Assembly (NCBI GenBank): GCA_013399115.1
Contig: VXAA01003176.1
Span: 929,104-993,103 of the forward strand
Source: Anseranas semipalmata
Taxonomy: Eukaryota > Chordata > Aves > Anseriformes > Anseranatidae
Length of the DNA: 64,000 nucleotides
Direction of reading: 5' to 3'
Shown: in pieces, positions 1-13,600 of the stretch
Position numbering within the stretch: the first letter of the stretch is position 1
Layout of the letters: every line of letters begins with the position of its first letter
Notes under the pieces: model-generated
Database searches by the model: none
What the model saw: the letters and a program-made list of their open reading frames with translations, nothing else
Told to the model about the DNA's origin: nothing
Translations under genes and position numbers: made by a program

Positions 1-585
1 CTAATTTACCACTAGTTCAAAAGCACATTCACCTTTTTGATTTTCTTCTACTAGATCTTTTTCTACCTGATCATTTCAGTGATACAATAAGCATGAAAGC
101 CAACATAAATCTAACTCCAAAACCATTTTTATATCCTAGCAACGTACGATTTGTGCTTATAAATAAGCATGTTACTAGGAAAACTATGAAACATGACTAT
201 GAAAATATCTTTAAATGTGCATTCCAACTGTTTAAATACTTCTAGAGTTTGCTTTACAGTGAAATATTTTTTCAAAGTGTTTGTGAGAAAGATAAAGTTC
301 TAGACATCCGTGCAAAGATAAAGAAGTGAAAAAAGGAACCCAAGTGCAACTTGCTGTTACCAAGCCCTAATTTCATTCTAGCTGTGACTTTTAAACAGGA
401 AACCTCTGTTCTGAGAAGATGTGACAAATAAATAAATAGTCTGGCCATGGAATAATAAACAGCCTTCCCACTTGTGCTAGTAGGTAAGCAATCATCTGAT
501 TTGGAAAAGCAAAGATAACTTTTGAAAATACAGACCATAATTACATATCCAGATGAGTTAGCTTGGAAAAAAATAGTTTTAACTT

Positions 586-599
586 CCCCCCCCCCCCCC
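586..599. repeat. Poly-C homopolymer
   Basis: A run of about 14 C followed by A-rich sequence. It is a mononucleotide repeat with no visible function and a likely place for assembly or sequencing length error. Confidence 0.9.
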
Positions 600-1339
600 A
601 ACAAATTACCAGGTTAGCACTTTTGTATTTGCTAATTTCTCTTAAAAAAAAAAAAATAATAAAGTTTTGCTTGTTTAGTTCTCAATATTATAAAGAGTTA
701 TTGCTGAAACACACTGGAAAGTATCATGCTTTCAATAAAATGATGAACAGCATCTCTTATTGATGTAAGTTAAAAGTACCTGCAAAATCTTTTGCAGTAC
801 ACTGCAAAAAAATCAGGTCATACTTTTATATTCAATCCTTTCAGTATTAAAGTTAAAAGATAATTAGCAACAACTTGGAATGGAAAATGATGTAGTTCCC
901 CTTTAAGTCTTTTAATATCCCACAGATAGGAGCTGTGTGTTTTCTGATGTGGCCACAGACATAGACACAGCTATATATAGAAACAAACAAACAAACAACA
1001 CCAAATCTTTGGGACTTAAACTCAGAAAGATTTCCTTTTGCAATTGCAAAGTTTTAATTAATCTCTCTGCTTAATACAGTCCAAGAGATCCTGCGTACTA
1101 CCATAAAGCTTACTAACTTTTTCTCTAAGAGTAACCTAGAGTAACTTCCCTAATACAACTTCTATACAGACAAATATGTAACAACGTGTCTACAGAGAAA
1201 ATAAAAACGAAAGCCCCACCCAGACTCTGCGGTGCACACAATTCACCTCTGAACAAGCAAAAGGCTGAGGATGAATGACACTTACTAGTCATGGTGCTTA
1301 ATGGAAAGCACATGGTTAACGTAGTGTGACAAAGGTGAT

Positions 1340-1368
1340 ACATATATATAAACATACATATATATATC
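1340..1368. repeat. AT-rich simple repeat (CATATATATA-like)
   Basis: Alternating pyrimidine-purine tract made of TA and CATA units. It is low complexity and explains the short ORFs that cross it. Confidence 0.75.
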
Positions 1369-2094
1369 CAAACAGAACTTGGATCAAAAATTAACACTGG
1401 AGAGAGGACACTTCAACAGTGTTAAGTATCATGGTTGAAATATTACTGCTGTTCAGTTGTTGGCATATCCCAAATCCCACAATTTAGACATACCTTATTA
1501 AAAATAATCAAGCTCCTCTTGGAAACATTGACTGAATCAACAGGAACCTCTGCTTGAAATATAGGAAGAAAAGTTTTCTATTTGTTGCTAACAGGGAAAG
1601 GGAAGCAAGATCAAACAGAAGAGACTTTGGAATATTTTAACTACTTTTTAAAGTTCGGATTCCGAATGGAAACAAAATATCATATTTCAATTACCATTTT
1701 GATGCTCTTTCCTCACTGATAGTTCAATTATTATAAAATTATATTTTTTTCTTCACAAAAATATTTATTTTGGTGTGACACTATTGTTAGTGTCACTAAA
1801 AAAAAAGTTGGAAAAATTCTGACGAGTTAAGCCTGGTTTGAAAAATAGAATTTTGCTTAAAGAGAACTCTTCTGCCTCCTATTTAATTCGTTGTTTTAAA
1901 AGAAAGAAAAATCGGTATACATTCAACACATACAAATATAAATTCACTACAACTCCAAAACACATTAGTGGAACAGCGCACAAAATAACAACCAAACTGG
2001 TCACTTAGATTGAAGGACATGATACCACCACATTGTATTTTATCTGTAATGGAGGACAAAGAAGCCCTTGTCTTCTCCCAGCATCAGGTATTTG

Positions 2095-2461
2095 CCACCA
2101 AGAGCTCGGCAGGCTGACCCTTCCTGGCCTGAACCCAGGCGAGCACCCCAGGCTCCCCCAGCCTGGCTCGGCACAGGGTGCTCCGGTGCAACCCGTGTGG
2201 GGATGTGCTGTGCTCGCCAGGACACTGGCGCTGCATGTTCTTGCGTGCTACTGTACTGATGGAATTGCTTATGGTGGGCAGGAAGACCTGTCTTTTTTAA
2301 TGAGACTCTTGCAGAACGGGCAGCCCAGCTTCTGTTTTGTCACTGCTTTATGGACGGTGGATCGATACCTTCAGCTCCTGACTACCATGAGAAGGCACAG
2401 TGGCCACCGCAGTAGGAGCATGGAAGGCCAGTCTTGGTCAATGAACATTCCTCAGCGTTAG
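2095..2461. other. GC-richer segment of unknown nature
   Basis: This block of about 370 bases is clearly richer in G and C than its surroundings. On the + strand it is crossed by an open frame of 142 codons (2033-2461). I do not recognise the translation: it shows no repeated motif, no signal peptide and no family signature. The minus strand carries short Cys-containing open pieces broken by stops. It could be an untranslated exon, a decayed transposon or a chance base-composition bump. No splice pattern settles the matter. Confidence 0.3.
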
Positions 2462-5400
2462 CCATTTACCTGAATGAAATAGCATAGAGGGTCTTTTATG
2501 GCTCTCCTGTCCACAAGTTCATCCAAATTTTGATGTGACTGTCATTGGAAAACAGGAAGTTCCATTTTGACAAGACTTTTCTTTCAGATGGCTTAAAACT
2601 CGACAATTTTGGAGTCACACTTGTCCATACTGGTTAAAGGGAAACCTTGCTCCTATTCCAACATTTGCCTCTTCTGCATTCTAACCTATGAGGACCACAA
2701 GTTGACATAAAAAAATTCATATTTAGAATTGTTTCTGTAGGTCACTGTTAGAAACAGAATTTCACTCCACTGTTGAGTCATAAAGTCATCAGTATCTCAC
2801 AGAAATAAGTACTGCGGGACTTTTTGACTTTTAATCCACATTGCTCAGGCAGGTAAAAACATGGAGCAATATGTGGACAGCAAAGTTAAAGACAGATAGA
2901 TAACAGTTAATGCTAAAGACGTTGAATACAACATCCAGAACACACATACGCACAAAAAAGTAAATAAAATCGGGTGGAAAAACTATGTCACTGTCAATTT
3001 CTATGAACAGAAAGCATTCCCTAAACTGAACAGTTTTAGGTGTAAACATAAGTAAGGAAAAGCCAGGCTCAGAGCTCCTTCAATATTTTTTATAACAATG
3101 TTATAGCAATACCTTTTGTTTGATTTAGCAAAAGCTATTTTATGTGCTTTGCTGACTCACTAACATTGGTGGCTCATTTCTTTACTGAGATAACAAAGAC
3201 GGATGTATGGTCTAAGCTGAGCATTCCTCAAACATTAACTGCAGGAGCAGCAAAGCCTACAGAGAAAGTTTGAGTTAATCTCTATAATACCCCATTTTTG
3301 ATCTAATTGTTAATTAACCCTAGAAAGGGAGTGTCTTACCTTATATTGAACTAATTATTTTTCAGTGTATCATAATAAAATCACACCTTATTGTATTTTT
3401 CATTTCTAACATGCCTGCTTTTAAGTCATATTTTGATAAGCATAGAATACAAATTAAAGAAGTAAAATGAGCAGATTCAACAAACAAGAGTCTAGAATGT
3501 AGACATTATGAACTTAGGATATACTGAGATAACAGGGAACCTACAGATAGGCAAGTCCAAAGGCTGTCCTCATCCTCACTGATGCATACACACGGTCACT
3601 TACTTATTCCTCTAATAACTTTTTTTCTAATTGTTCTCCTTGTATTTCTCTGGCTGTTCCTTCCACAACCCCTCTCTTACCTTTCCTTCTCTATCTCATC
3701 TCAGTTTCAGTTCACTCTTGAGCCTATGAGCTCAAGCTCATATACCTATGCTGCATAAACTGTCAAGCTGATTTACATAAATTAACTCCTTTATGAGGAT
3801 GTCCAACCCATCACACCACATGACTCAGAAAGTTATAATTCACTGAGGAAACTGGTTGCTCCGATCCTCAGCATTTTGAAGTTAGCAAACAAGGCTATTT
3901 TACAGCAGATGATGTAAAGGAATCAGCTTTTCAATATTCATACAACCAAAAGACCTACCAAAAAGCAGAACTGAGTAATAGTTAAAAGCAGCAAAGGGTA
4001 TAAAAACAGCAATAACTATCAAATTATTGAATTTCTTTAACGGTGGTGCTTCAGAAACCATTTCAGAACAATCCTCCTCTGATCCATTCCATCCAGTGTG
4101 TGAACTCTTTTTTTAATATGTAGCTCTTATTACTGCTTTTTTTTATAACAAAAACTGAAGGACATGTTTATAGCAAGCAAAATACAGTATATTAATTAAT
4201 AATATTATTGCCATTAATACAGTATTTAATACAAAGAAGGCCACATTCACATGTAAGCTTTTCTCAAGAAATGGTACTGGCTTAATTTTATGTGATAGCT
4301 GTAAAAAGCTGAAAACAACTAGAAGTGTAATTGAAAACAATGATGTATGTTCCACTGCATTAACACAAAAACCTAAAGTTAATATCTTACAAAGCTTGTA
4401 TTTACTTACCTTGGCCTATGTAGTTATCTCACGTTATCAGTAATAGGAACAATAACTGGATTGAAACTGTAGACGTTATACTTCCATAAGTCATTTTTTG
4501 ACCCTTGCACTTTCTTTGATTTAGCCAAACTTTTTTTTATAAGATCAAATAATTTCTTCCACTTACAAAGCTGGAATTTAATTAAAGCAGTTTTGTTTTG
4601 TTTTTTTTTTTTAAGCTTGGATATTGCCTTTCCTAATTTTCTGAGGCTCTACTGGGTTGAGTGTATTACCTACAGTGTCAAGTCCACAGTTCAGTTTCAG
4701 AAGTGATCAACAACAGCTATGAGAGCAGCGTCAATGTGTAAGGAGGTGCCTCTGCAAAAACAGTAAGAACTTAGATTAAATGTGAGCACTGTCATGAAGG
4801 ATATTTCAACTTCATTGCCAGCATACCTCCCAGCAACAGGAACAGGCATGGTGGTACGTAGAATATATGTTTGCTTTATATTTCTACCTGTCCCATACTC
4901 ATTTTTTTTCCTACAATTTCATTTTATCATTCCTATAGAAAAGCTAGAAACACATCAACTCTTTTTACTGCCAACAAATGACCTAGACAAGAAAAAATGC
5001 ACAATTATGGATTTCATTCTTTCCAGCTCCCATTTAGTTCTTATTCTAATCTCAGTTCTGTCTTTGTCTAACCTCTGAAGTTAAAAGCCATGCTTGGAGA
5101 AATGCTGGATTTTTCTCTTATTTGCAGTCTCACATTTTTCTTTCATCTTTTCTATGGCCGTGATACATACATTTACTCCTTATTAGTTAGTTCCTTATTT
5201 TCTCAGCCATCCCACACAGGCCAACAAACTTTTTTGTCGAGGAGCCTGCTACAAGTTAGTGAAATCCAAGCCACACCAGTTTAATGGATCTGCTTTCTAA
5301 AAGTTCCTGTAGGGCCAGAATTTCATTTAGAAAATAAAATTCTGTAGAATCCAGTCATTAAACTATTTTCTGTACACATTCTGTTGAAAAAGCTAGGGAA

Positions 5401-7834
5401 AGAAACATTACACAACCATCAAGTATCAGCTCTGGCACTGACTCGTTTTCCCTGCTTGGTATACTGATAAACCATGAGGCACATCATTTAAGTTTTGTTT
5501 TTAGAGTGCTTTTATGGGTATACTTCAAAATATTTTTTTTAACATCCTTTCAAAAATCACCTTGATCTTCCCTACCTTTTCCAAGTTGATCGGATTTCCA
5601 AAGCCATCAGAATTCATTACAAAGATCTGGAATTTCACTGGTCTCCAGTAAAATGTCAGCAGCTGTTTCTCAAGTGGGGTAATTTTATAGTATTTTAGTA
5701 GTGTCCCTGTAAACACATAGTAACTGTGAAGGCTGGTCCAATTGCTCTAGAAGCCAGCCTTTGTCTTTATTTTGTCACTACCACATCTGTATAATTTCTT
5801 TTCCTCATTTCTATCCAGCTCACTACAGTCTGCTTTCAATGATAGAGAACTGAGTGAATAACTGAGTTACAAACTGAGTGAATAACCCATGTTTTGTTAG
5901 GTTACTCATATTCAAAAGGCATTTTTCTAAAACAAGGGTCTCCCTCTGCTGAAAACATATGGTAGTCTTGTCAGCCTCTGAAGAAAATTTCTCAAAAATC
6001 TTAGCACTGAAGATTGAAGGTTTCATGTAACACTTACACTAAATAGTCCCTATAACAGAAGCAGAAGATGCATCTTATGAGGGTGAAGATCTTACAGTTC
6101 TCCAAATAAACAGTGACAGCATATTAGATCACATGGGAAAGACAGGTCACTTAGGAACACCTTCCCAATATTACTGAACTGGAAGACAACACTCTTCTGC
6201 ACAGCAGCACCTCCACTTTTATTCTGAAGATTCCCTGCCATATGATGATGCCAAATACAGTGATTGCTTTTGAGTTCATTCTATTTTCATTTTTTTCTGT
6301 TCAACTGTTATTCCTTCCTGAGACATTTAATGGTATTTCCGTTTCCCATGGTTAAACAAGGTAATAAACACGGTTAGGAAAACATGATGATTATGTTCCC
6401 TGGCTCTGCAGTATGATTTTAAAGACCAAAAGAAACTTGAGCTTTAAAGATGGCTTAGGCACTTGGAGATTTATAAAAATAACTTCACATTGTATTTGTC
6501 ACAAAAAAATAGTGTTACTAAGCCCTTCTTTTTATATAGGAAATCGTAAAGAGTCAAACAAGAACGTGTTAGCTTTCCATAATGCCACCTGGATCAAAAG
6601 AAACTTAAACATATGGAATTGATTCACCCACAACTTTTAGCACTCAATTCCAGTTTGTCTGGTAGTTTTGCTTTTGTTTTAAATACTCAAAAGTGAAGGT
6701 ATCAATTTTTCAGCCACAATGGAGAAACATTTGAGGGATTAATCCTCTGTGTTCTTTAGCCTCACTGTAGGTTATGACCAGAATTTGTGTCTACTGGCAA
6801 AGCTTTCATGAAGTATTAATAAGGCTTCAATATGGGGCATAGACCTTCTATTTTTAACAAATATTGCACACTTCCTGTTTGTGACAAACATAGGACATAG
6901 GCAGAATATTCTGATCTTTGATTGAACATGTCTCCATTGAACTAGTCTCCAAGAAAACAGATAAGGTATTTTCTCAGCAGACAATGGACAATGTACAAAT
7001 AGATTAACATTGCAGTTTAATAATTCACGATAATGTTTTGTGATTTTTAACGTTAAACCAAATTACACTTTTATTCTGGCAGCTGCATATGTTTGCTAGT
7101 AAAATTGTTGTCCTAATTCAGAATTAAGTAAAATGAAGCCACACACTTTTTAATCATTTCTTAGTGTTTATGACTCCTTTCTCATTTACTGTCTCACTCT
7201 TTAGTGATTGTTGTACCTCAGCACCAGTGGATGGCTCTGCCTGTATCCAGTCCTAAAGTATGACAACCACATGAACAAATACTGCCAACAGTGATGGGAA
7301 AAAAATGTGATATGCTAGACAGTTAAAGAGCTTATATTCCAATAACTTTCAATGGGACTTCACAACTTTCAAAAGCATTACCAACCATTAATAAAATCTC
7401 TGTATTTTTACTTATAGCTGTTCAGATCTATTTTTTCTCTTTGTGCCTAATGTCTAAGATTTTATGATTGATATTTAACTAATCAATGATGTATAAGTCA
7501 AAATATCATTTAAATAAATGCATACACTATACATATATACACAACTATACAAAATATATCAGTTTTGCTTCTGACTTTTCTGAAAGAATTTGCAGGCTGT
7601 TATATCAAAAAATCACATCAACTGTAGAGAACTTTCGGAAATTAGGATCCTTCTTTAATTGCATACTTCTTTATTTCTATCAACTAAGAAGTGCATGAAA
7701 GATTCATCACCCTTATTGACAGATGGGATAAGGGGAGAATTTGACTCTTTATATAGAAAAAGCTGTAAGCTTTGAATTCACATCTAAATTCAGGCAGATA
7801 CGTGAATGTTACCTGTTGCATAGAAAAAACATGC

Positions 7835-7857
7835 ATATATGCACATATATATGCACT
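7835..7857. repeat. Small inverted AT/GC-alternating repeat
   Basis: Palindromic tract of the form TGCATATATGCA followed by CATATATATGCA. It is a self-complementary simple repeat with no other visible role. Confidence 0.6.
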
Positions 7858-9430
7858 TTTAAAAAGACACGGAGGTGTAAGTACACCTCTGACTGGAATA
7901 GATGATTCTTTGATTTATTGAATAAAATAGGGTAAGTACCTAATACATTATACAGACATGATATTTTAAAATAATAATCAGAATATTAAAAAATGATAGT
8001 TTAGAAATCCCCTTTAATTAACATGTAGTTAATATAATCAGAGGTGACTGATGCTTTAGTTTGTATAAATGCTATTTGTGTTTTTCAGACCAAGATTTTA
8101 CAGCAAACAAAATCTGTCCTTTAGAAGTCAAGAATATACAGAATAACTTACAAAGTGATCAGAAAGATCCTTCAAAAGGACCGTTTCTCATATAAGCTGC
8201 TTTGGTACAGGTTTGGTTTTTACTGACATAGCCATCTCATTCTAATAATTATTGTTTATATCAGTATGGATCTGAATTTTAAAATTTTTGCTGATACATT
8301 TACTGAGCTGGGTTTCTTACTAGCTAATCTTGTTTACAATTATGTTAATATTTTACTAGGGCTTAAAATTCAACATGCTTTACAATGTACATACTTCAGT
8401 CTTGACTGCCTAAATGGCACTGTCATAACTTCTGAGCTTCAGCTTGCATGCACGTTGCCTGCATCCTGTAGGCAGGTACAAGAACAAAACTTGTTGAGCT
8501 CTGTGCCTTCTCCTTGCACTTTCACCACTTGTCCCCGGGAGTCTCTAGCCTGGTGTGTGCTGTACCTGCCATGAGGAAGGCAGCCACTGCAAAGCCTCGG
8601 GGAACCACGACAAATTAGATCCTTCCAGCTGTAAGCGATTGACTCAGTCCATGATCCTGAATCATTTTATAAAACTGTGATGATTATGAAGAAACCCCAA
8701 TGGAATATACACACAAATTCCTGGCAATCAGTAAGTGCCGGCTTCCCTTTATTTACTACAAACTGTTTCAATTTCTTGATTTGCTTCTGATTTTTCACAA
8801 CTTCTCTGTACAAATATGCTCCTTGGTTTTCAGACTTCTGGGAGACTGCTTTTTAGACCTAAATCCTGTGAGCAACTGAACACTTTAAATTTCCATTGAC
8901 TTCAGAATTTCCTGACTATTGATTGACGGGTAATTTGGTCATTGCTTTGGTAATGCTGGGGCTTGCTCTCATACATGTTAAACCTTTCACTACGCAGAAA
9001 GTAGTGTTCATATATACTAGAAGTTTTACTGTTAAGAAAATGTATGCTGTCCTACTGATACTTTTTGTTTTAATAAGGATTTATTTACTACGCTGAAAGA
9101 TTCATACATTGCATAGAGATATATAAAATATATATAGGATACAGATGGATATAGATATCCAGCTAAGTCCAGCATTACTTCAATAACTGCTCTCATAATA
9201 GCGAAAGTAAGCTGTAAATGTCTCCTAAAGCAACTGTATGTGCTACGTACTAAGTAAAAAGGGCTTCAATTTGCATTCTTGCATGAGCCAACAGTATTGT
9301 TTCCTTACCCGCTGAAGTTACTTAACCAGTTTGACCAGGATCTGGTATCCTTCTGACTAAAGACTTAACTCCTCTGTGAGGGCAATCCCTCTCCACGGCC
9401 AGCAGAGCCAACGTTTACACTTTTTCCTAG

Positions 9431-9580
<150 letters not shown>

Positions 9581-10430
9581 TAAATACAGTAGTTTACAGT
9601 TTTTACTAACTAATATTCTAATTATAGCTTTTGCGATCGATCTTGCTGGTAGACTTGTAGTTCACAACACTTTAGCTTTACAAATACCATACAAAGGGCA
9701 GAGAGCAACAAGTTAAGTTATCAGTAAAAGTCACAAGCACAGAAATTGCGCTAAGGTATGAGACCAAGAATTGTTACAGCCCGATCTCCCCACGCAGACT
9801 GAGCTGCACCAGACCGCTCAGAGCAGCGCTGTAAAGTAACCTCCCAATGAATAAGTGCTTGTTCTTTGCAAGGGAAGCTTTTTTTTTTTTTCCTAGCAAC
9901 AGTTCTGCTTCGAGTTCTGAGGCTCTATGAAACATTCAGGCTGGCATAACTGGGGATGTTCTTGTAATCAAGGTAAATGTTTGTTTTTATTAGGCTGAGG
10001 CCAAGCCTTTGCTCCCTTTTGTAAGAGCAAAAATGCCATTCAAAGCATGGAGAGTGTCTTTCTCCCATTCAAAAGGTTTTGAAATCTGGGGGAAAAAAAC
10101 AACCCAATCCCCTGCTAGATCTACAAAGGAGATTTAACATAACCTTACACCATCAGCGGAGAATTCCCTTGTTACAGGCGTAGTGCTATCACAGTCATCA
10201 TCATGCCCCCTAATCCCCTGCTGGCAGGAGCCCTGCCAGGCACCGGAGCAGAGCCGGGAGCAGGGAGCACTGGCAAGCCCCACCAACAAAGCAGAGCCTC
10301 TCTTCTTCCCAGCTACCCAGGGGATCGCCCCGGCCCTGCCCAACTTCTTCACACTGAAGGCAGGGGGGAGGAAGGGAAGGAGTGGCTGAAACAAGGCACA
10401 CAGCGATACAGCTGCTGGTTTCTGCCATAC

Positions 10431-10640
10431 CTGATGGTAACTCGCCCTGCATTAATTTGGCTTCTGTCTCAAAAAATCTATCGTATGGACATTTTGCTGA
10501 GCAACGCTAATGGAGTGTTCTTAACATGCGTGTTGTCTCGTATAACTTCAGGCTGCTTAATAATTTGTGAAACACTAGTAATCCGCGTGAAAGGCAAATA
10601 AGTGTCACCGCATTTGCAGCCTGCATTCCAATTAGTTTTC
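10431..10640. promoter_or_regulatory. Candidate conserved regulatory element in the SMIM31 intron
   Basis: This 200-base stretch has only moderate GC content but retains about eight CpG dinucleotides, unusual for bird intron sequence outside CpG islands. It also has several TAAT/ATTA cores (near 10453, 10559 and 10632), typical binding cores for homeodomain factors. It lies about 0.9 kb into the intron, directly after a GC-rich piece. The open frame across it (10203-10601) matches nothing I know. The role is inference from composition alone; conservation was not tested. Confidence 0.3.
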
Positions 10641-13600
10641 TTTCTTACTTTTCTGCCGCCTTGGATTTTACATAATTTCTACACAGAAGGGGAAAGTGTT
10701 AGAAAACAATGCACATTTCTGCGGATAAAATGTGGTTGCCATGAGAACTGACCTCATTCAGACAGCATGGACACAAATAGTTTTTCCTGAGAGAAGTCCA
10801 TTGTATGGACGTGGCAAGAACAGCAGCTCCTCGCGCTCCAACAAGGACCAGGGAAGGATGCGAGACAAGGTGTACAATCCCCATGGCAACAAGGAAGCAT
10901 CTGCAGGGCGATTTTGCACAGGCATGAAGACAAAAACTAGACACTGTTACACCCGTTTGTAACTGAGGTGTGTCTTACAAGATTAGAAAGGGAAGCTAAT
11001 TGAATCATACTGGTTTTAAACTTTTATGCCTGCAAGTGGACTGTGCAAAGACAAGGCTAGGTCTCCCTCCTTGCCCCCAGCTTCCACAGTGATTTACTAC
11101 AGGGATAGAGAATGAGTAGCTCTGGCAGTATTTTCTTAGTGTCACAACTGCGTGAGAACTTTCCACTTGTCCCATTTTTATCCCCACAGCTGTGCTTTCA
11201 GTTTGCAAAGAGAAAGCTAAAACTTCTGCTGAGCACTATATCTGAGCAGAATCCTGATGTAAGAGCTCCTGGGTGCCAAACATCTTGCAGACCTTGGTAT
11301 GCTCAGCAGGGCCAGTTCTCTCATTCTGGGTTAGGGCTGTACGCAACTGCCTTGTGTCCAGGGACCTCGGACAGAACTGCAGTGAGAGCAAATCACACTT
11401 ATTCTGCCAATGCAATAACCCTCAAACTCAGACAGAGTCTTCCTGCAATAACAACATCTTGCAACCACGTTTGTCTTTGTCCTACAATATTTTTTCAACT
11501 CTGCATTTAGAGAAACGATTCGCAAACAGAGAATCTAAACCACAGCCAGCTTTCTAAGAGTCAGTGGCAAGAGGAGAATGAAAACTATAAACCCTCTTTG
11601 TGCTAACACAGATGAGTGTCATATCAGAAACATGTGCCTTGATTCAAAGCTAACTGAAAAACCCAGAGATGGGTCAGGAGCCATTCAAAGGACCTGAAGC
11701 ACGCTCACTCTTACACAGCAGTAAGGCACTGGGCCAGTATCTTCTATCAACAGCCCAAAGGGGTCACTTTCCTTTGATTTCCTTATTACATGGTATCTGA
11801 ACAGAAAAGGAGGGCTACAGGATTTTTATTTATACTTCAGTTATTTCGGTTCATTAATTTAGGTGGGGAAAGTTGTACTTTTGTGAGAAGATGTGTTTGT
11901 TTGTTGTATTTTCTCTTGTGGCCAGGAAGTTTGCACAATGTTTGTTTTTAACACAGCGTAGACCATAACGTGTGTCTTCCAGCTATCTATTTAGATTAAG
12001 GAAAATGAGAAGTAGAAATATTATAATGTATTTGTCAAGGTTCTAAAACAGTTTATAAGGGAAAATTTCCTAAAAAACAGTCTGGCCTTGTTTTACTGTA
12101 TTTGATCATGTTATTGTACAGTAGAGCACCTTATATCCTTGCCAGAGCTGGGAGTTGCCAGAGCTACTGGCAGTGAGCAAGTCTCCTCTTCAGATGCTTT
12201 TAATAAGCAAAGAAGAAACCATAAAGTAATTGACTGTTCCAAACACTAATAGAAAATGCTTTGACTGTATTATTCTTCCCCTGGACAGCAGATCTCAGTG
12301 CACCCCAGCACTTTCAATACCTTGATGGGAACCATTGTCTCATGCAGGGTAGTGTGAAGCAGCAGCTCCTGTGCCAGCTTAAAATCCAGCTCAGATCTGC
12401 CATTTCAATAAAGGCAAGGAACTGGGAGAGGAGTGTGCATGGTAAACTTTGGCAAATGAGAAACATAAAACAATGTAGTTGGAAAGCAAGGGGAGGTACG
12501 CTTACCATCTGTTCAAAGACAGACTTTTCCGCCCTCAGAAAAAAAAGGAGGTTCTATAAGATTATCCCATGTAAATGTAAACATAACATCTTCCTTCAAA
12601 AGTCTGTTTCTAAGTAAAAAAGATAAACAGATTGCTTTGAATGGACAGGATTTCTCTGTTCAGAAAGAAAAATGAAATTTGACAGGATTAAGTGAGAACC
12701 TAGTAAGACAAATTCCCAATGACGTGACAACTGAGATACTCGAAGAAGAACACTGAACGAGTACAGGAATTACATCTTTGCAGTGAAGATGGACACTACT
12801 GAAAAATGCCAAAGTGCCTCACTAGAAGTGTCATAAGGAAATTTCTATAGTCAAAACCTGTTCTCTGCCTGTTTTGTTGTCCAAAGATTTCTATTTCCGA
12901 ATCATAACCCTAAGGAGCCTGAAACAATTACGAAAATTAAATTTAAAATAAGACATGTATCATTATCTTTATACTATGCATAATAGCAGCTTCTGGAAGA
13001 GTTTCAAAACCCTACAGAAAACCTACGTGTAAGATCAAAAATATACTCATTACATGTTTACAGGACCTTTTTCGCTGATATTACATATTGTTCTTTATAA
13101 TTAGAGGTCTACAGCCTAATATCTGGCACAAACAGAGGTACAGGACATAGACTAGAGCAAAGGCCAACAAGCATGCAAGCTGCTTGGAGATCTGTAGTAG
13201 ATCTGTCATCCCGTAGGAGCTTGCAGCATGTGTTTCCAGCTGCCCTTTTAGGAGAGGCTGAGCCATGGTCACAACCTATATGGAACATCAGTTTCATGCC
13301 CCAGTGCCCCAGTTGCTCTCCTGTATAAGCAGTAACAGTGAGCGAGCAGTCTGGTTCCTTTTGGTTCTTTCTCGTGTAGCAGGTAAGCCTTGACTTTAAT
13401 TCCTTTAACTATTTGACCTGTATCCTTTTCATAGACCAAACCACAGCTCCTCAAAGCAAAGCACAATGTGCTTTACAGAGTTTTGTTTTAAGAAATATAA
13501 AAGATTACAGATTTGTTGTAGAAAGGTAAAAGGGAGAACGACACATTAATAACTTACGATGCATTTGCCACCAAAGAGACAGTCATTAGAAGAGCACAGT

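Larger units (their letters stand above)
1..9430. other. Upstream flank of SMIM31, no recognisable gene
   Basis: AT-rich unique sequence with many stop codons in all frames. I found no exon with convincing splice sites and a recognisable protein. The open frames here are short and of chance type; the longest (2033-2461) is listed separately. A non-coding first exon and promoter of SMIM31 probably lie somewhere here or further left, because the first coding exon at 9431 begins with a splice acceptor, but I could not place them. The stretch holds a poly-C run, AT-rich simple repeats, and two short pieces resembling a worn palindromic repeat (near 7345 and 8887). Confidence 0.6.
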
